Below, one piece after another: positions 1 to 7,920 of a DNA stretch of 64,000 nucleotides. Each line of letters opens with the position of its first letter. The stretch's first letter is position 1. The notes under the pieces were generated by a model. That model was not told the DNA's origin. It was given only the letters and a program-made list of their open reading frames with translations, and searched no databases. Source of the DNA: Streptomyces spectabilis (GTDB lineage: Bacteria; Actinomycetota; Actinomycetes; Streptomycetales; Streptomycetaceae); contig NZ_CP023690.1 of assembly GCF_008704795.1 (NCBI RefSeq), positions 9,000,501 to 9,064,500 of the forward strand, written 5' to 3'. A program made the translations under genes and the position numbers.

Positions 1-251
1 GTACCGCGTTGGCTGCGTACTACGGACGACAGGCGCGGGACGACCGCGTGCCGAACCTCGAGAAGTCCGGCTACGTGCTGCACACCACCTCGGATCCCGA
101 CGTCTTCATCGCCGAGATCGACACGGTCTTCGACGGGGACGGTGACGGGGGTGGGGACGACGTGACCATCTCCCTCGTGCAGATCTTCCGCGTCCGCGAT
201 GACAAGATCGCGCGGCTGCGCGACTACTTCGCGCCCGACCTGATGAGCTGA
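1..251 (+). CDS. NTF2/SnoaL-like protein, C-terminal fragment
   Basis: The reading frame is open to the left edge, so this is the 3' end of a longer gene; the TTG at position 9 is unlikely to be its start. The visible 80 residues end in a pattern typical of SnoaL-like/NTF2-fold proteins: a strand-rich stretch, then a last strand containing IARLRDYFAPD. Such domains occur in small hydrolases, isomerases and many proteins of unknown role. An acidic Gly/Asp-rich loop (about residues 42-51) interrupts the fold. A strong hairpin terminator follows. The substrate cannot be told from this fragment. Confidence 0.6.
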   Translation, partial: TALAAYYGRQARDDRVPNLEKSGYVLHTTSDPDVFIAEIDTVFDGDGDGGGDDVTISLVQIFRVRDDKIARLRDYFAPDLMS

Positions 252-280
252 GGCCGGCCTCGCGGGAGGGGGCGAGCAGA

Positions 281-313
281 GGGCCCGCCGCGACGGGGGA
301 GCGCGGCGGGCCC
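281..313 (+). terminator. Rho-independent-type hairpin
   Basis: A perfect 12-bp stem (281-292 pairs with 302-313) encloses a 9-nt loop. It lies 30 nt after the stop of the first gene and upstream of the GNAT gene. There is no U-tract, as is usual in Streptomyces terminators. Confidence 0.75.
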
Positions 314-462
314 GGCCTTCAGTGTGCCCCCACCGGCCCCGCCCATGTGCGCCCGGCCGCGAATTGGCTGAGTCTCTACTCCCGGCGCGCTGGCCCGCCG
401 GGGCCTGGCCGAAGCCGCAAAAGCGCTGGACAGATCCCTGGTGCCGGGTGAGCATCTCCGCG

Positions 463-1011
463 ATGAACAGCGAATCTCCCTTCCCTCCCCGCCGTATCCG
501 CTTCGTCTCGTTGAGCGCCAAGGCACTGCGGGCACTCGCCGACGGTGACCTCTCCGGCGGCAGCGCCGAGGCCGGGGTCGCCCTCGACGCGCACTTCGTC
601 TCCGAACGGGCCCGCTGGATCTTCGGCTATCGCGCGGAGCAGCTGGCCAAGGATCCGTCCGCCGCGCCCTGGACCACGCGGGCCGCGGTGTCCGTGCCGG
701 ACGGCGCCGTCGTCGGCGACGCCGGGTTCCACGGGCCGCCGGACGAGGCGGGCGTGGTCGAGGTCGGCTACACCGTCGTGCCCGGCCACCGCCGTCAGGG
801 CTACGCCCGCGCGATGTTGAGGGAACTGCTCGTCAGGGCCGCCGCCGAACCCGGTGTCAGGACCGTACGGGCCACCATCCGGTCGGACAACGAGGCCTCC
901 TTGGCCACCATCGCGGGCTTCGGTTTCACTCGCGTCGGCGAGAAGGGGGACGAGCGCGAGGGGATCAGCTTCGTCTTCGAGGTCCCGGCGGACGCGATTC
1001 TGGCCGCGTAG
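463..1011 (+). CDS. GNAT family N-acetyltransferase (RimJ/RimL type)
   Basis: A 182-residue protein with the GNAT fold. The acetyl-CoA loop is visible as GHRRQGYARAML (about residues 108-119), followed by a helix and the C-terminal strand with NEASLATIAGFGF, typical of acetyltransferases that modify N-terminal alpha-amino or other small amine groups. I chose the ATG at 463; the frame continues upstream to 322, but that extension is compositionally non-protein-like and runs close to the preceding terminator. No strong ribosome-binding site is seen. It appears monocistronic, and the acceptor substrate is unknown. Confidence 0.8.
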   Translation: MNSESPFPPRRIRFVSLSAKALRALADGDLSGGSAEAGVALDAHFVSERARWIFGYRAEQLAKDPSAAPWTTRAAVSVPDGAVVGDAGFHGPPDEAGVVEVGYTVVPGHRRQGYARAMLRELLVRAAAEPGVRTVRATIRSDNEASLATIAGFGFTRVGEKGDEREGISFVFEVPADAILAA

Positions 1012-1029
1012 CCGCGACGTCGACGCCGT

Positions 1030-1542
1030 CTAGGGGGAGGTGCGCAGGGCGGGGACGATGCGCCAGTCCCGCTGGAAGACGAGGTTGTGCAGGTCGGCGG
1101 CGATGATGGCGCGGAAGGTCGGGAGGAGTTCGGCGGCCTGGGCGTGGGTGAAGACGTTGAGGGGCCAGTCGGCGACGGTGGTGCCGCGCAGGTGGGGGTG
1201 GTGGAACCCGGCGCCGAAGTAGGCGTGGAGACAGAGGGCGGGGATGCCGGTGCGGAGCTGTTCGGGCCAGGTCAGGCGCCAGGTGGCGTAGCTGCCGCCG
1301 TGCTGGTCGCGGCGCAGCCCTGTGGCCTGGAGGGTGCCCGTGCCGAGCAGCAGCTGCGTGTCGTACTCGGTGAGGGCCCGGCGGGCGGGGGCGTCGAGCA
1401 GTTCGGTCGTCCTGGCGAAGGCGGCCTCCTTGTCCCGGCGTTCGGTGTGCCCGGCGTGGGTGCCGTCGCGCAGGTCGGCGAAGTGGCGGAGGAGGTCCCC
1501 CATGGGGGCGGGTGTGGGGGTGGGCGGACGTGTGGTCGTCAT
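1030..1542 (-). CDS. Unrecognised 170-aa protein, possible internal gene
   Basis: This is an alternative reading of the 3' half of the hydrolase frame. An ATG at 1542 is preceded by AGAAAGGA with good spacing, and the sequence just before it (LSRKDVLS when read through) looks like an untranslated leader rather than a domain linker. The product is soluble, lacks a signal peptide, and contains several His/Trp-rich patches (HGGSYATW, HAYFGAGFHHPHL). I cannot assign a family. If it is separate, the upstream hydrolase still has no stop of its own. Confidence 0.45.
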   Translation of the reverse strand: MTTTRPPTPTPAPMGDLLRHFADLRDGTHAGHTERRDKEAAFARTTELLDAPARRALTEYDTQLLLGTGTLQATGLRRDQHGGSYATWRLTWPEQLRTGIPALCLHAYFGAGFHHPHLRGTTVADWPLNVFTHAQAAELLPTFRAIIAADLHNLVFQRDWRIVPALRTSP

Positions 1543-2397
1543 GGATAGAACGTCCTTTCTAGAGAGATGAAGGGGGAGGGGGCAAGGCAGGTCGCGCAGG
1601 GCGTCGGCCAGGCGCGGCAGGAGGCGGCTGTGGGGGGCGAGCAGGTCCGCGTGGGCGGCGTCGGGTGCGTGGATGAGGCGGGTGGGGACGGCGGCGGCCC
1701 TGAGGCGTTCGGCGTAGGCGAGGACGTCGTCGGCCACGGGGTCCAGGGCGCCCACGGCGAGCACGGCGGGTGCCAGACCGCGGAGGTCCTCGGCGTCGAG
1801 CGGGGTGCTGTGCAGGGCCGTGCCGTCGGACGCGGCGGCCGTGGCGGGTCCGGTGCCGCGCCAGGTGCGCCAGGACCGGCGCAGCGCGGCGGCCTCGGGG
1901 AAGGCGGCCGGATCCCGCCGGTAACTGGGGGCGGCGCAGGACGGGTTGAGGGGCGGGTAGGCCAGCAGCTGGGCGTCGAGGCGCTGCCCGCGATCGCGGA
2001 GGGCGAGGGCGGCGCTCGCGGCCAGGGTGGCCCCCGCGCTGTCCCCGCCGACGGCGATCCGGGCTGCGGCACCGGCTCGTTCGCCCGCCCAGTCCAGTAC
2101 GGCCAGGACGTCTTCGAGCGCGGCCGGGTGGCGGTGCGCGGGAGCGAGGCGGTAGTCGACGCTGACCACGGTCCAGCCGGTCAGGGCCGCCAGGCGGTGG
2201 GTGACCGGATGCCAGTCGGCGGCGGACCCGTACTGCCAGCTCCCGCCGTGCGCCCAGACGAGCCAGCCGCCGGTGCCGGTCCCGCTGCCCGCGCCGGGCT
2301 CGTACAGGCGGACCGGGACGGGGTTGGACGCCGGGACGGTCAGGCGCCGCCAGGCGACTTCGTCGGTGCGGACGGCGGTGGTGCTGCTCGTGCTCAT
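1030..2397 (-). CDS. HSL-type alpha/beta-hydrolase, reading through into an unrecognised C-terminal domain
   Basis: Residues 1 to about 275 are a hormone-sensitive-lipase-like esterase: oxyanion-hole motif HGGSW (50-54), nucleophile elbow GDSAG (Ser120), then candidate Asp (GALDPVADD) and His (DAAHADLL). No stop codon follows. The frame continues without a break into about 170 residues that I do not recognise (conserved-looking DQHGGSYATWRLTWPEQ and FHHPHLRGTTVADWPLN). An internal ATG at 1542 with its own Shine-Dalgarno suggests the second part may also be made alone. The start at 2397 has a GAGAGGA site. The gene lies 35 bp after the SDR gene and is probably co-transcribed with it and the upstream exporter. 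It is either a true fusion or a gene whose stop was lost. Confidence 0.7.
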   Translation of the reverse strand: MSTSSTTAVRTDEVAWRRLTVPASNPVPVRLYEPGAGSGTGTGGWLVWAHGGSWQYGSAADWHPVTHRLAALTGWTVVSVDYRLAPAHRHPAALEDVLAVLDWAGERAGAAARIAVGGDSAGATLAASAALALRDRGQRLDAQLLAYPPLNPSCAAPSYRRDPAAFPEAAALRRSWRTWRGTGPATAAASDGTALHSTPLDAEDLRGLAPAVLAVGALDPVADDVLAYAERLRAAAVPTRLIHAPDAAHADLLAPHSRLLPRLADALRDLPCPLPLHLSRKDVLSMTTTRPPTPTPAPMGDLLRHFADLRDGTHAGHTERRDKEAAFARTTELLDAPARRALTEYDTQLLLGTGTLQATGLRRDQHGGSYATWRLTWPEQLRTGIPALCLHAYFGAGFHHPHLRGTTVADWPLNVFTHAQAAELLPTFRAIIAADLHNLVFQRDWRIVPALRTSP

Positions 2398-2432
2398 GGC
2401 GGAGGAGTCCTCTCGGTGTCCGGCTGACGCGG

Positions 2433-3215
2433 TCACAGCTGGCGCAGGGCCCCGCCGTCGACGCTCCATTCGGCCCCGGTGACCTGGGAGGCGCGCGGAG
2501 AGAGGAGGTAGGCGATGAGGTCGGCGACCTGCTCGGGGGCGCCGATGCGGCCGGTGGGCAGACGGCGTTCGTGGCGGATGAAGTGGTCGACGGCCTGGTC
2601 GGCGGGGAGGGAGAAGCGTTCGGCGAGCTGCTCGGCGAAGCCGCCGGGGGCGTCGAAGAGGGCGGTGCGGGTGGGGCCGGGCGAGACGACGTTGGAGCGC
2701 ACGCCGGAGTCGCCGAGGCTGGTGGCGAGGGACTTGGAGACGGAGAGCAGGGCGGCCTTGGAGGCGGCGTAGTCGGCGATGGTGGCGTCGGGAAGGCGGG
2801 CGGCCTCGCTGGCGACGTGCACGAGGCTCGCGCCGTGCGGGTTGGCCTGGAGCAGGGGCAGCGCGGCGCGGGTGAGTCGGACGACGGCGTGCAGATTGAG
2901 TTCGAAGGTCGTGTGCCACTGGTCGTCGTCGATGGCGGCGAAGGAGGGCTGGGAGGTCAGGGCGGCGGCGTTGTTGACCAGGCCGTCCAGGCGGCCGTGG
3001 GTGGCGCGTACGTGCTCGACGATCTGCTGGGCGGCCGCCGGGTCGGTGAGGTCGGCGGCGACGAAGGCGGCCTTGGCGGGCAGGGCGCCGTTGGTGCCGC
3101 GGGCCACGGCGATGACGTGGGCGCCCTCGTCGGCGAGCAGATGGGCGGTGGCCTGGCCGATGCCGCTGGTGGCGCCGGTGACGACGATGACCTTGTCCGT
3201 GAGCTGGAGGTCCAT
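2433..3215 (-). CDS. Short-chain dehydrogenase/reductase
   Basis: A classical 260-residue SDR that oxidises or reduces an alcohol/ketone with NAD(P). The Rossmann nucleotide loop TGATSGIG is at residues 13-20, NNAA at 81-84, and the catalytic Ser136, Tyr149 and Lys153 are all present (YAASK). The C-terminal DGGALRQL end is typical of the family. It sits between a DHA2 exporter upstream and the alpha/beta-hydrolase downstream, all on the minus strand with short gaps. This suggests a small detoxification or catabolic operon under the divergent TetR regulator. The substrate is not predictable. Confidence 0.9.
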   Translation of the reverse strand: MDLQLTDKVIVVTGATSGIGQATAHLLADEGAHVIAVARGTNGALPAKAAFVAADLTDPAAAQQIVEHVRATHGRLDGLVNNAAALTSQPSFAAIDDDQWHTTFELNLHAVVRLTRAALPLLQANPHGASLVHVASEAARLPDATIADYAASKAALLSVSKSLATSLGDSGVRSNVVSPGPTRTALFDAPGGFAEQLAERFSLPADQAVDHFIRHERRLPTGRIGAPEQVADLIAYLLSPRASQVTGAEWSVDGGALRQL

Positions 3216-3252
3216 GGTCTTGCTCCTTGCGGGCTGGGGGCGGGGGCTGGAG

Positions 3253-4728
3253 TCAGGCCTTGGCTGGGGTTCCGGTACCGCGCTTCGTCCGGAGGAACAC
3301 CGCCGCGAACACGACCCCGAGGAGGACGAGGGCGGCGTTGACGGCGATGGCGACGGTCACGCCGTGGTGGACGGCGGAGGCCGTGGCCGCGCCCGCGCTG
3401 GTGGCGGTGACGACCGCGGACATGATCGGCGTGCCCATGGTGATGCCGACCTGCTGGGACATCGAGGCGAGCCCGGTGGCCAGGCCCTGTTCGGCGTCGG
3501 GGAGCCCGCTGGTGGCGGTCACCATGAAGCCGACGATGACGAGCATGTTGCCGATGCCGCCGAAGAAGGTGGCGGGCAGCAGCAGGGCGAGGGACGCCTC
3601 CGTCGTCGTACCGAGGAAGAGGAGCGCGGCGGTGAACACCGTCTGGATGACGCCGCCCGTGACCAGGGCCGTCAGCGTCGAGTGACGGGCGATCACCTTG
3701 GGCGCGAGGAGCCCGCCGACGACGGTGCCGACGCCCAGGACGCCGAAGGAGATGCCGGCGGTGAGCGGGGTGAAGCCGAGCGTCTTCTGCAGGTAGAGGG
3801 TGAGCAGATAGACCAGCGAGGTCTCGGTGACGAAGGCGAGCAGGCCAAGGACATTGCCCCAGGCGACGTTGCGGCGGCCCAGCGTCCTGAGCGGGACGAG
3901 CGGCTCGGCGACCCTGCGCTCGATGGCGAAGAACGCGGCAAGCAGCACGACACCCGCGGCGAGGCCGGTCAGGGCGTGCGCGTTCGTCCAGCCGTGCTCA
4001 CCGGCCTGGGTGAGGCCGTAGACGAGGGCGAGCAGGCCGAGGGTGACGGTGAGGGCGCCGGGCAGGTCCAGCTTCGGCCGGACGGCCGGCTTGGACTCCT
4101 TGATGACGGCGGGGGCGATCACGATCACGGCCAGGGCGACGGGCACGTTGATGAAGAAGGCCCAGCGCCAGGAGAGCAGATCGGTCAGGACGCCGCCGAG
4201 GATCGCCCCGGTGGTGAACCCGGCGGACATCAGGGCGCCGTTGATGCCCAGTGCCTTCTGCCGCAGCGGCCCTTCGGGGAAGGAGGTGGTGAGCAGCGAG
4301 AGCCCGGCCGGGGTGGCGGCGGCCGTGGCGAGCCCCTGGGCGACGCGGGCGGCGAGCAGCACCTCCGGGCTGGTCGCCAGGCCGCCGGCGAGCGAGGCGA
4401 CGCCCAGCAGGGCGAGGCTGCCGATGAAGATCTTCTTGCGGCCGATCAGATCGCCGATGCGGCCGAAGAAGAGGGTGAAGCCGGCCGCGCTCAGGGCGAA
4501 CGTGGTGGCGATCCACTGGAGGTTGGAGAGCGAGAAGCCGAGGCCTTCGCCGATGGCGGGCAGAGCGACGTTCAGGATCGAGAAGTCGACGGCCAGCATG
4601 AACTGGGCGACAAGCAGGACGGCCAGGACCAGCTTCAACTCGCCGGTGAGCCGCTGCGGTCGAGCCGGGGGAGCGGCGGCTTCGGTGCGGCGCGGGGCCG
4701 GGCGGGCCGCGAGCTCGGTTGCGGACAT
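3253..4728 (-). CDS. DHA2-family MFS multidrug exporter (14 TM)
   Basis: A 491-residue polytopic protein with the length and hydrophobic pattern of 14-TM drug:H+ antiporters (EmrB/QacA type). The first helices carry LDVDFSILNVALPAI-like sequence (here AVDFSILNVALPAI), followed by the MFS motif A loop GRIGDLIGRKK between helices 2 and 3. The gene starts a minus-strand cluster with the SDR and hydrolase and is transcribed divergently from a TetR regulator. That is the usual arrangement for an inducible efflux pump repressed by its neighbour. The substrate is unknown. Confidence 0.92.
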   Translation of the reverse strand: MSATELAARPAPRRTEAAAPPARPQRLTGELKLVLAVLLVAQFMLAVDFSILNVALPAIGEGLGFSLSNLQWIATTFALSAAGFTLFFGRIGDLIGRKKIFIGSLALLGVASLAGGLATSPEVLLAARVAQGLATAAATPAGLSLLTTSFPEGPLRQKALGINGALMSAGFTTGAILGGVLTDLLSWRWAFFINVPVALAVIVIAPAVIKESKPAVRPKLDLPGALTVTLGLLALVYGLTQAGEHGWTNAHALTGLAAGVVLLAAFFAIERRVAEPLVPLRTLGRRNVAWGNVLGLLAFVTETSLVYLLTLYLQKTLGFTPLTAGISFGVLGVGTVVGGLLAPKVIARHSTLTALVTGGVIQTVFTAALLFLGTTTEASLALLLPATFFGGIGNMLVIVGFMVTATSGLPDAEQGLATGLASMSQQVGITMGTPIMSAVVTATSAGAATASAVHHGVTVAIAVNAALVLLGVVFAAVFLRTKRGTGTPAKA

Positions 4729-4910
4729 CGGAGGGCTTCCTTTCGGCTTCGCCGCGGCGGCGCGGGAAGCGGTGGTGCGGGAGGTGCCAGGGGCGCCGGG
4801 GCGCCGGGCAGGACGGGGAGACCGGAGAGCGACCTGCCCTAATGGGTCTGTCGTTCCGTTATGGCTGAGAAGTTAGCACGCCGAAGGCGGTAAGGGAACT
4901 GGAGTCCCGA

Positions 4911-4928
4911 TACGATGGTGCGCGCACC
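4911..4928. promoter_or_regulatory. Candidate -10 element and TetR operator
   Basis: In the divergent region between exporter and regulator, TACGAT at 4911-4916 fits a forward -10. It is immediately followed by a perfect 12-bp palindrome (GGTGCGCGCACC, 4917-4928), which extends to 16 bp with one mismatch pair. A palindrome touching the core promoter is where a TetR repressor would bind. No convincing -35 was found. Confidence 0.45.
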
Positions 4929-5000
4929 GTGAAGCACCGCTCGACGTCCGCAGCTCGGCACCCCCAGGGCCCGTAGCTCGACACCCTTAGGAGGGGACCC

Positions 5001-5618
5001 ATGCCCGGCACCCCGGCCCCTGGCACCGTCCGGCCCGGCGGACGCACCGCCCGCGTACGTGAGGCCGTCCTGCGGGCGGCCGGTGACGCGCTGGCCGCCG
5101 ACAGGTTCGACGCGCTCGACCTCACCGAGATCGCGGCCCGCGCGGGCGTCGGCAAGACCACGGTCTACCGCCGCTGGGGCACCCCCGGCGCACTCGCCGC
5201 CGACCTCCTGGCCGACATGGCCGAGCAGTCGCTGCGGCGCGCCGACACCGGCAGCCTGGACGAGGACCTCCGGGCGAACGCCCGCCTGGTCGTGAAGACC
5301 CTCACCGACTCCCGGCAGGGCCGCCTCTTCAAGGCGCTCATCGCCGCCTCCCTCTGCGACGACCAGGCCGCGCAGGCCCTGCACCGCTTCTACGAGGTGC
5401 GGATCGAGGAGTGGTCCGGCTGCGTCCGCGACGCGATCGCGCGCGGCGAACTCCCCACCGCCACCGACCCGCACGCCGTCGTCGCAGCCGTCTCGGCACC
5501 GCTGTACTACGCCCTCCTCAACAGGGGGTACACCTTGACCGACGCGGACGCGGACGCGGCGGCGCGGTCGGCGGCCGCCGGGGCTCGGGCGGGGGTCTGG
5601 GCCCGGTCGCCGGAGTGA
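5001..5618 (+). CDS. TetR/AcrR family transcriptional regulator
   Basis: A 205-residue regulator. The N-terminal helix-turn-helix is clear (residues about 32-55: EIAARAGVGKTTVYRRWG), and the C-terminal all-helical ligand domain resembles the TetR_C_11-like group (LFKALIAASL, RIEEWSGCV). The ATG at 5001 has GGAGGGG 7 nt upstream. It is transcribed away from the DHA2 exporter and probably represses that operon and itself through the palindrome between them. It ends 7 bp from the convergent lipoprotein hydrolase gene, with no obvious terminator. Confidence 0.9.
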   Translation: MPGTPAPGTVRPGGRTARVREAVLRAAGDALAADRFDALDLTEIAARAGVGKTTVYRRWGTPGALAADLLADMAEQSLRRADTGSLDEDLRANARLVVKTLTDSRQGRLFKALIAASLCDDQAAQALHRFYEVRIEEWSGCVRDAIARGELPTATDPHAVVAAVSAPLYYALLNRGYTLTDADADAAARSAAAGARAGVWARSPE

Positions 5619-5625
5619 GGAACAG

Positions 5626-6843
5626 TCAGGCGCCCTTGGCAGCCTTGCCGGAGGCGTGCTGGAAGGCGACCTCGGGGTTGGCCGCGCTCGGACCGTCGAA
5701 CAGCGGTGTGCGGCGGTGGCGCAGGTGCTCGTCGAAGAACGCCCCCGCGAAGTCACGGGTGATCCCCGCGGCCCGCTGGCCCGGCAGGCCTTCGGGGTCG
5801 TCCTCGCCCAACTGCCCGGCCAGCGGCGCCAGATCGGTGAAGGCGAAGTGGTCCGCGCCGGACAGCGTGAGCCAGCGCTTCCAGCCTTCGAGGCGCTTCC
5901 AGACCACGTCCCAGCTGCCGTCCTCGCCACCGGGGCTGTGGTCGGCCTCGGTGCCCATCATCAGGAACGGGCGGCCGGACAGGCCGGACGCGTCGCCGCT
6001 GTCGACGAAGGGGCCGTCCATGTTCACCCCGGCCCGTACGCGCGGGTCGTCCGCCATGGCCGCCGCGGCCGCGGCGCCGCCCAGCGAGTGCCCGCCCATG
6101 GCGACCCTGCGCTTGTCGATCAGACCCGCGTCCTTCCACGGCGACGCCTTCCCGACCAGCCGGTCAAGGACGAAGCGGAGGTCCTTGGCCCGGCCCTCCG
6201 CGGCGGGCCGGAAGGTGGTGGGGCCGATCTTCCCGCACGCCGCGCACGGCAGGATGCCCCGGCCCGGGAACGCGACGCCCGCGGCCTCGTAGGCGTGGTC
6301 GACCACCGCGACGACGTAGCCGCGGCTGGCCAGGTCCTCGGCAAGCCCGGTGAGGGTCGCGCCCGGCGTCCTGAAGCCGGGCGAGAGGACGACCAGCGGG
6401 AACGTCCCCGACCTGGCCTTCGCGCCCTCGAACGTGTGGGTGCGGGTGGAGCTGAGCACGTCGGCGGGCAGCTCCACCTCCATCTCCTTGAGGAAGGCCC
6501 GGGCGCCCGCGGTGCTCATGTACGGGGCCGGGGTGCCGGCCGGCTTCCGCGCCGGACGGTACGCCGGGTAGTACATCGACACCATCAGCTCCCGGGCACC
6601 CGCCTTCGGCACCCAGGGGTCGCGCCGGTTGTTGTCGACGAGGTGCAGCGAGCTCCGGCCCACCGCGTGCGCACCGGTGGGCGCGGGAAGCGCGAGCCGC
6701 CGCGCCTGACTCCGCTCCCCGGCCGTCTCGCCGGAGGACGCGGCGGCAGCCTCTCCGGAGCCGCAGGCGGTCAGTGTGACCGCGCCCGCGGCCACCGCGC
6801 CGGCCAGCAGGACGGCAACGGCTCCACGACGACGTGACGACAT
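5626..6843 (-). CDS. Secreted lipoprotein alpha/beta-hydrolase (PAF-acetylhydrolase/dienelactone-hydrolase-like)
   Basis: A 405-residue exported hydrolase. The N-terminus has an Arg-rich n-region, a hydrophobic segment and a lipobox LTAC with the lipidated Cys at residue 27, followed by an Ala/Ser/Gly-rich linker. The enzyme domain shows oxyanion-side sequence VVLSPGF and nucleophile elbow GGHSLGG (Ser near residue 250). A later Asp (GTEADHS) and His (SGADHFAFTD) could complete the triad. This pattern matches platelet-activating-factor acetylhydrolase/PETase-like secreted esterases of Streptomyces. The start at 6843 gives a correct signal peptide. It is probably monocistronic, and the physiological ester is unknown. 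Confidence 0.85.
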   Translation of the reverse strand: MSSRRRGAVAVLLAGAVAAGAVTLTACGSGEAAAASSGETAGERSQARRLALPAPTGAHAVGRSSLHLVDNNRRDPWVPKAGARELMVSMYYPAYRPARKPAGTPAPYMSTAGARAFLKEMEVELPADVLSSTRTHTFEGAKARSGTFPLVVLSPGFRTPGATLTGLAEDLASRGYVVAVVDHAYEAAGVAFPGRGILPCAACGKIGPTTFRPAAEGRAKDLRFVLDRLVGKASPWKDAGLIDKRRVAMGGHSLGGAAAAAAMADDPRVRAGVNMDGPFVDSGDASGLSGRPFLMMGTEADHSPGGEDGSWDVVWKRLEGWKRWLTLSGADHFAFTDLAPLAGQLGEDDPEGLPGQRAAGITRDFAGAFFDEHLRHRRTPLFDGPSAANPEVAFQHASGKAAKGA

Positions 6844-7026
6844 GTCCACAACCTCTCTCTCGGCGACCGCGCACGACGACGTCGGCCTCGGTGGAACCAC
6901 CGTAGAAACGCCGAACCCGAAAGGAATCACGCCGCGGAGCCAACCCGGGCGTAGCCCTGGAGAGCCAGGCCGCGGCTGGAGAAAACCAGGTGCGGACGGC
7001 CCGCGCGGCGGTGTGTGATCAGGGGC

Positions 7027-7902
7027 ATGGCGATCGAATGGGGCAGGCCGGAAGTCGACGGTCTCGACGAAGCCGTGGGTGCGCTGCGGGAGTGGCAGCA
7101 CGAGGGGGCGCCGATGCAGCTGCACCCGGGGGACCTGGGCTGGTTCTTCCGGTCGGGTGCGCGGGCGGTGGCCGAGGCCGTCCGGACGTGGAGCAGGGAC
7201 GGCCGGATCCTCGCCGTCGGGCTCCTGGACGGCCCCGGGCTGCTGCGCCTGACGACCGCGCCCGACGCCCGGAGGGACGAGGAACTGGCCCGGCGCCTGG
7301 TCGAGGACGTGGTCACGCCGGAGCACGGCGTACTGCCCGCCGGGAAGGCGAACGTCGAGGCGCCGATGGACGCCTTGGTCCACGACCTGCTGGGTGAGCA
7401 CGGCTGGCGTACCGACGAGCCGTGGACGCCGCTGCGCCGGGACCTCACGCCGCCGGTCGAGGACCCGGCGGCCCCGCCGCGCCTGCGGATCGAGGAGATC
7501 GGACCGGAGCGGGCGCACGTGTTCGCCGCCGTCCTCCGGTCGGCGTTCGACACGGCGGCGTTCACGGCGGAGCGCTGGCACGCGATGGCGGCCGGATCGC
7601 CGTACGCCGACGCCCGCTGCCTGGTCGCGTACGACGAGCGGGACGACGCGGTGGCGGCCGTGACGGTGTGGTCGGCGGGTCCGGGCAGGCCCGGCGTGCT
7701 GGAGCCGATGGGCGTGCACCAAGACCACCGCGGCCACGGCCACGGCAGGGCGATCACCGTGGCCGCGGCGGCCGCGCTCCGGCGGCTCGGCTCGTCGAGC
7801 GCGCTCGTCTGCACCCCGAGTTCCAACGTCGGCGCCGTCGCCACCTACGCGTCAGCGGGCTTCCGGGAGCTGCCCGAGATGCGGGACCGGTACCGGGACT
7901 GA
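7027..7902 (+). CDS. GNAT family acetyltransferase-like protein (two-domain)
   Basis: A 291-residue protein whose C-terminal half has a GNAT core: LEPMGVHQDHRGHGHGRAI (acetyl-CoA-binding loop, about residues 225-243), then ALVCTPSSNVGAVATYASAGF near the end. The N-terminal half looks like a degenerate first GNAT domain (WFFRSGARAVAEAVRTW), a layout common in actinobacterial acetyltransferases. I chose ATG 7027 over the upstream 7015 start because it has a GGGG purine stretch just upstream. It ends 18 bp before the convergent flavoprotein gene. The substrate is unknown. Confidence 0.8.
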   Translation: MAIEWGRPEVDGLDEAVGALREWQHEGAPMQLHPGDLGWFFRSGARAVAEAVRTWSRDGRILAVGLLDGPGLLRLTTAPDARRDEELARRLVEDVVTPEHGVLPAGKANVEAPMDALVHDLLGEHGWRTDEPWTPLRRDLTPPVEDPAAPPRLRIEEIGPERAHVFAAVLRSAFDTAAFTAERWHAMAAGSPYADARCLVAYDERDDAVAAVTVWSAGPGRPGVLEPMGVHQDHRGHGHGRAITVAAAAALRRLGSSSALVCTPSSNVGAVATYASAGFRELPEMRDRYRD

Positions 7903-7920
7903 GGGCGCTTCCCCGGAGGG

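Noticed and set aside
2779..4842. Plus-strand open frame of 687 codons
   Set aside because: Antisense to the SDR and DHA2 exporter genes; low-complexity Gly/Glu/Asp-rich translation.
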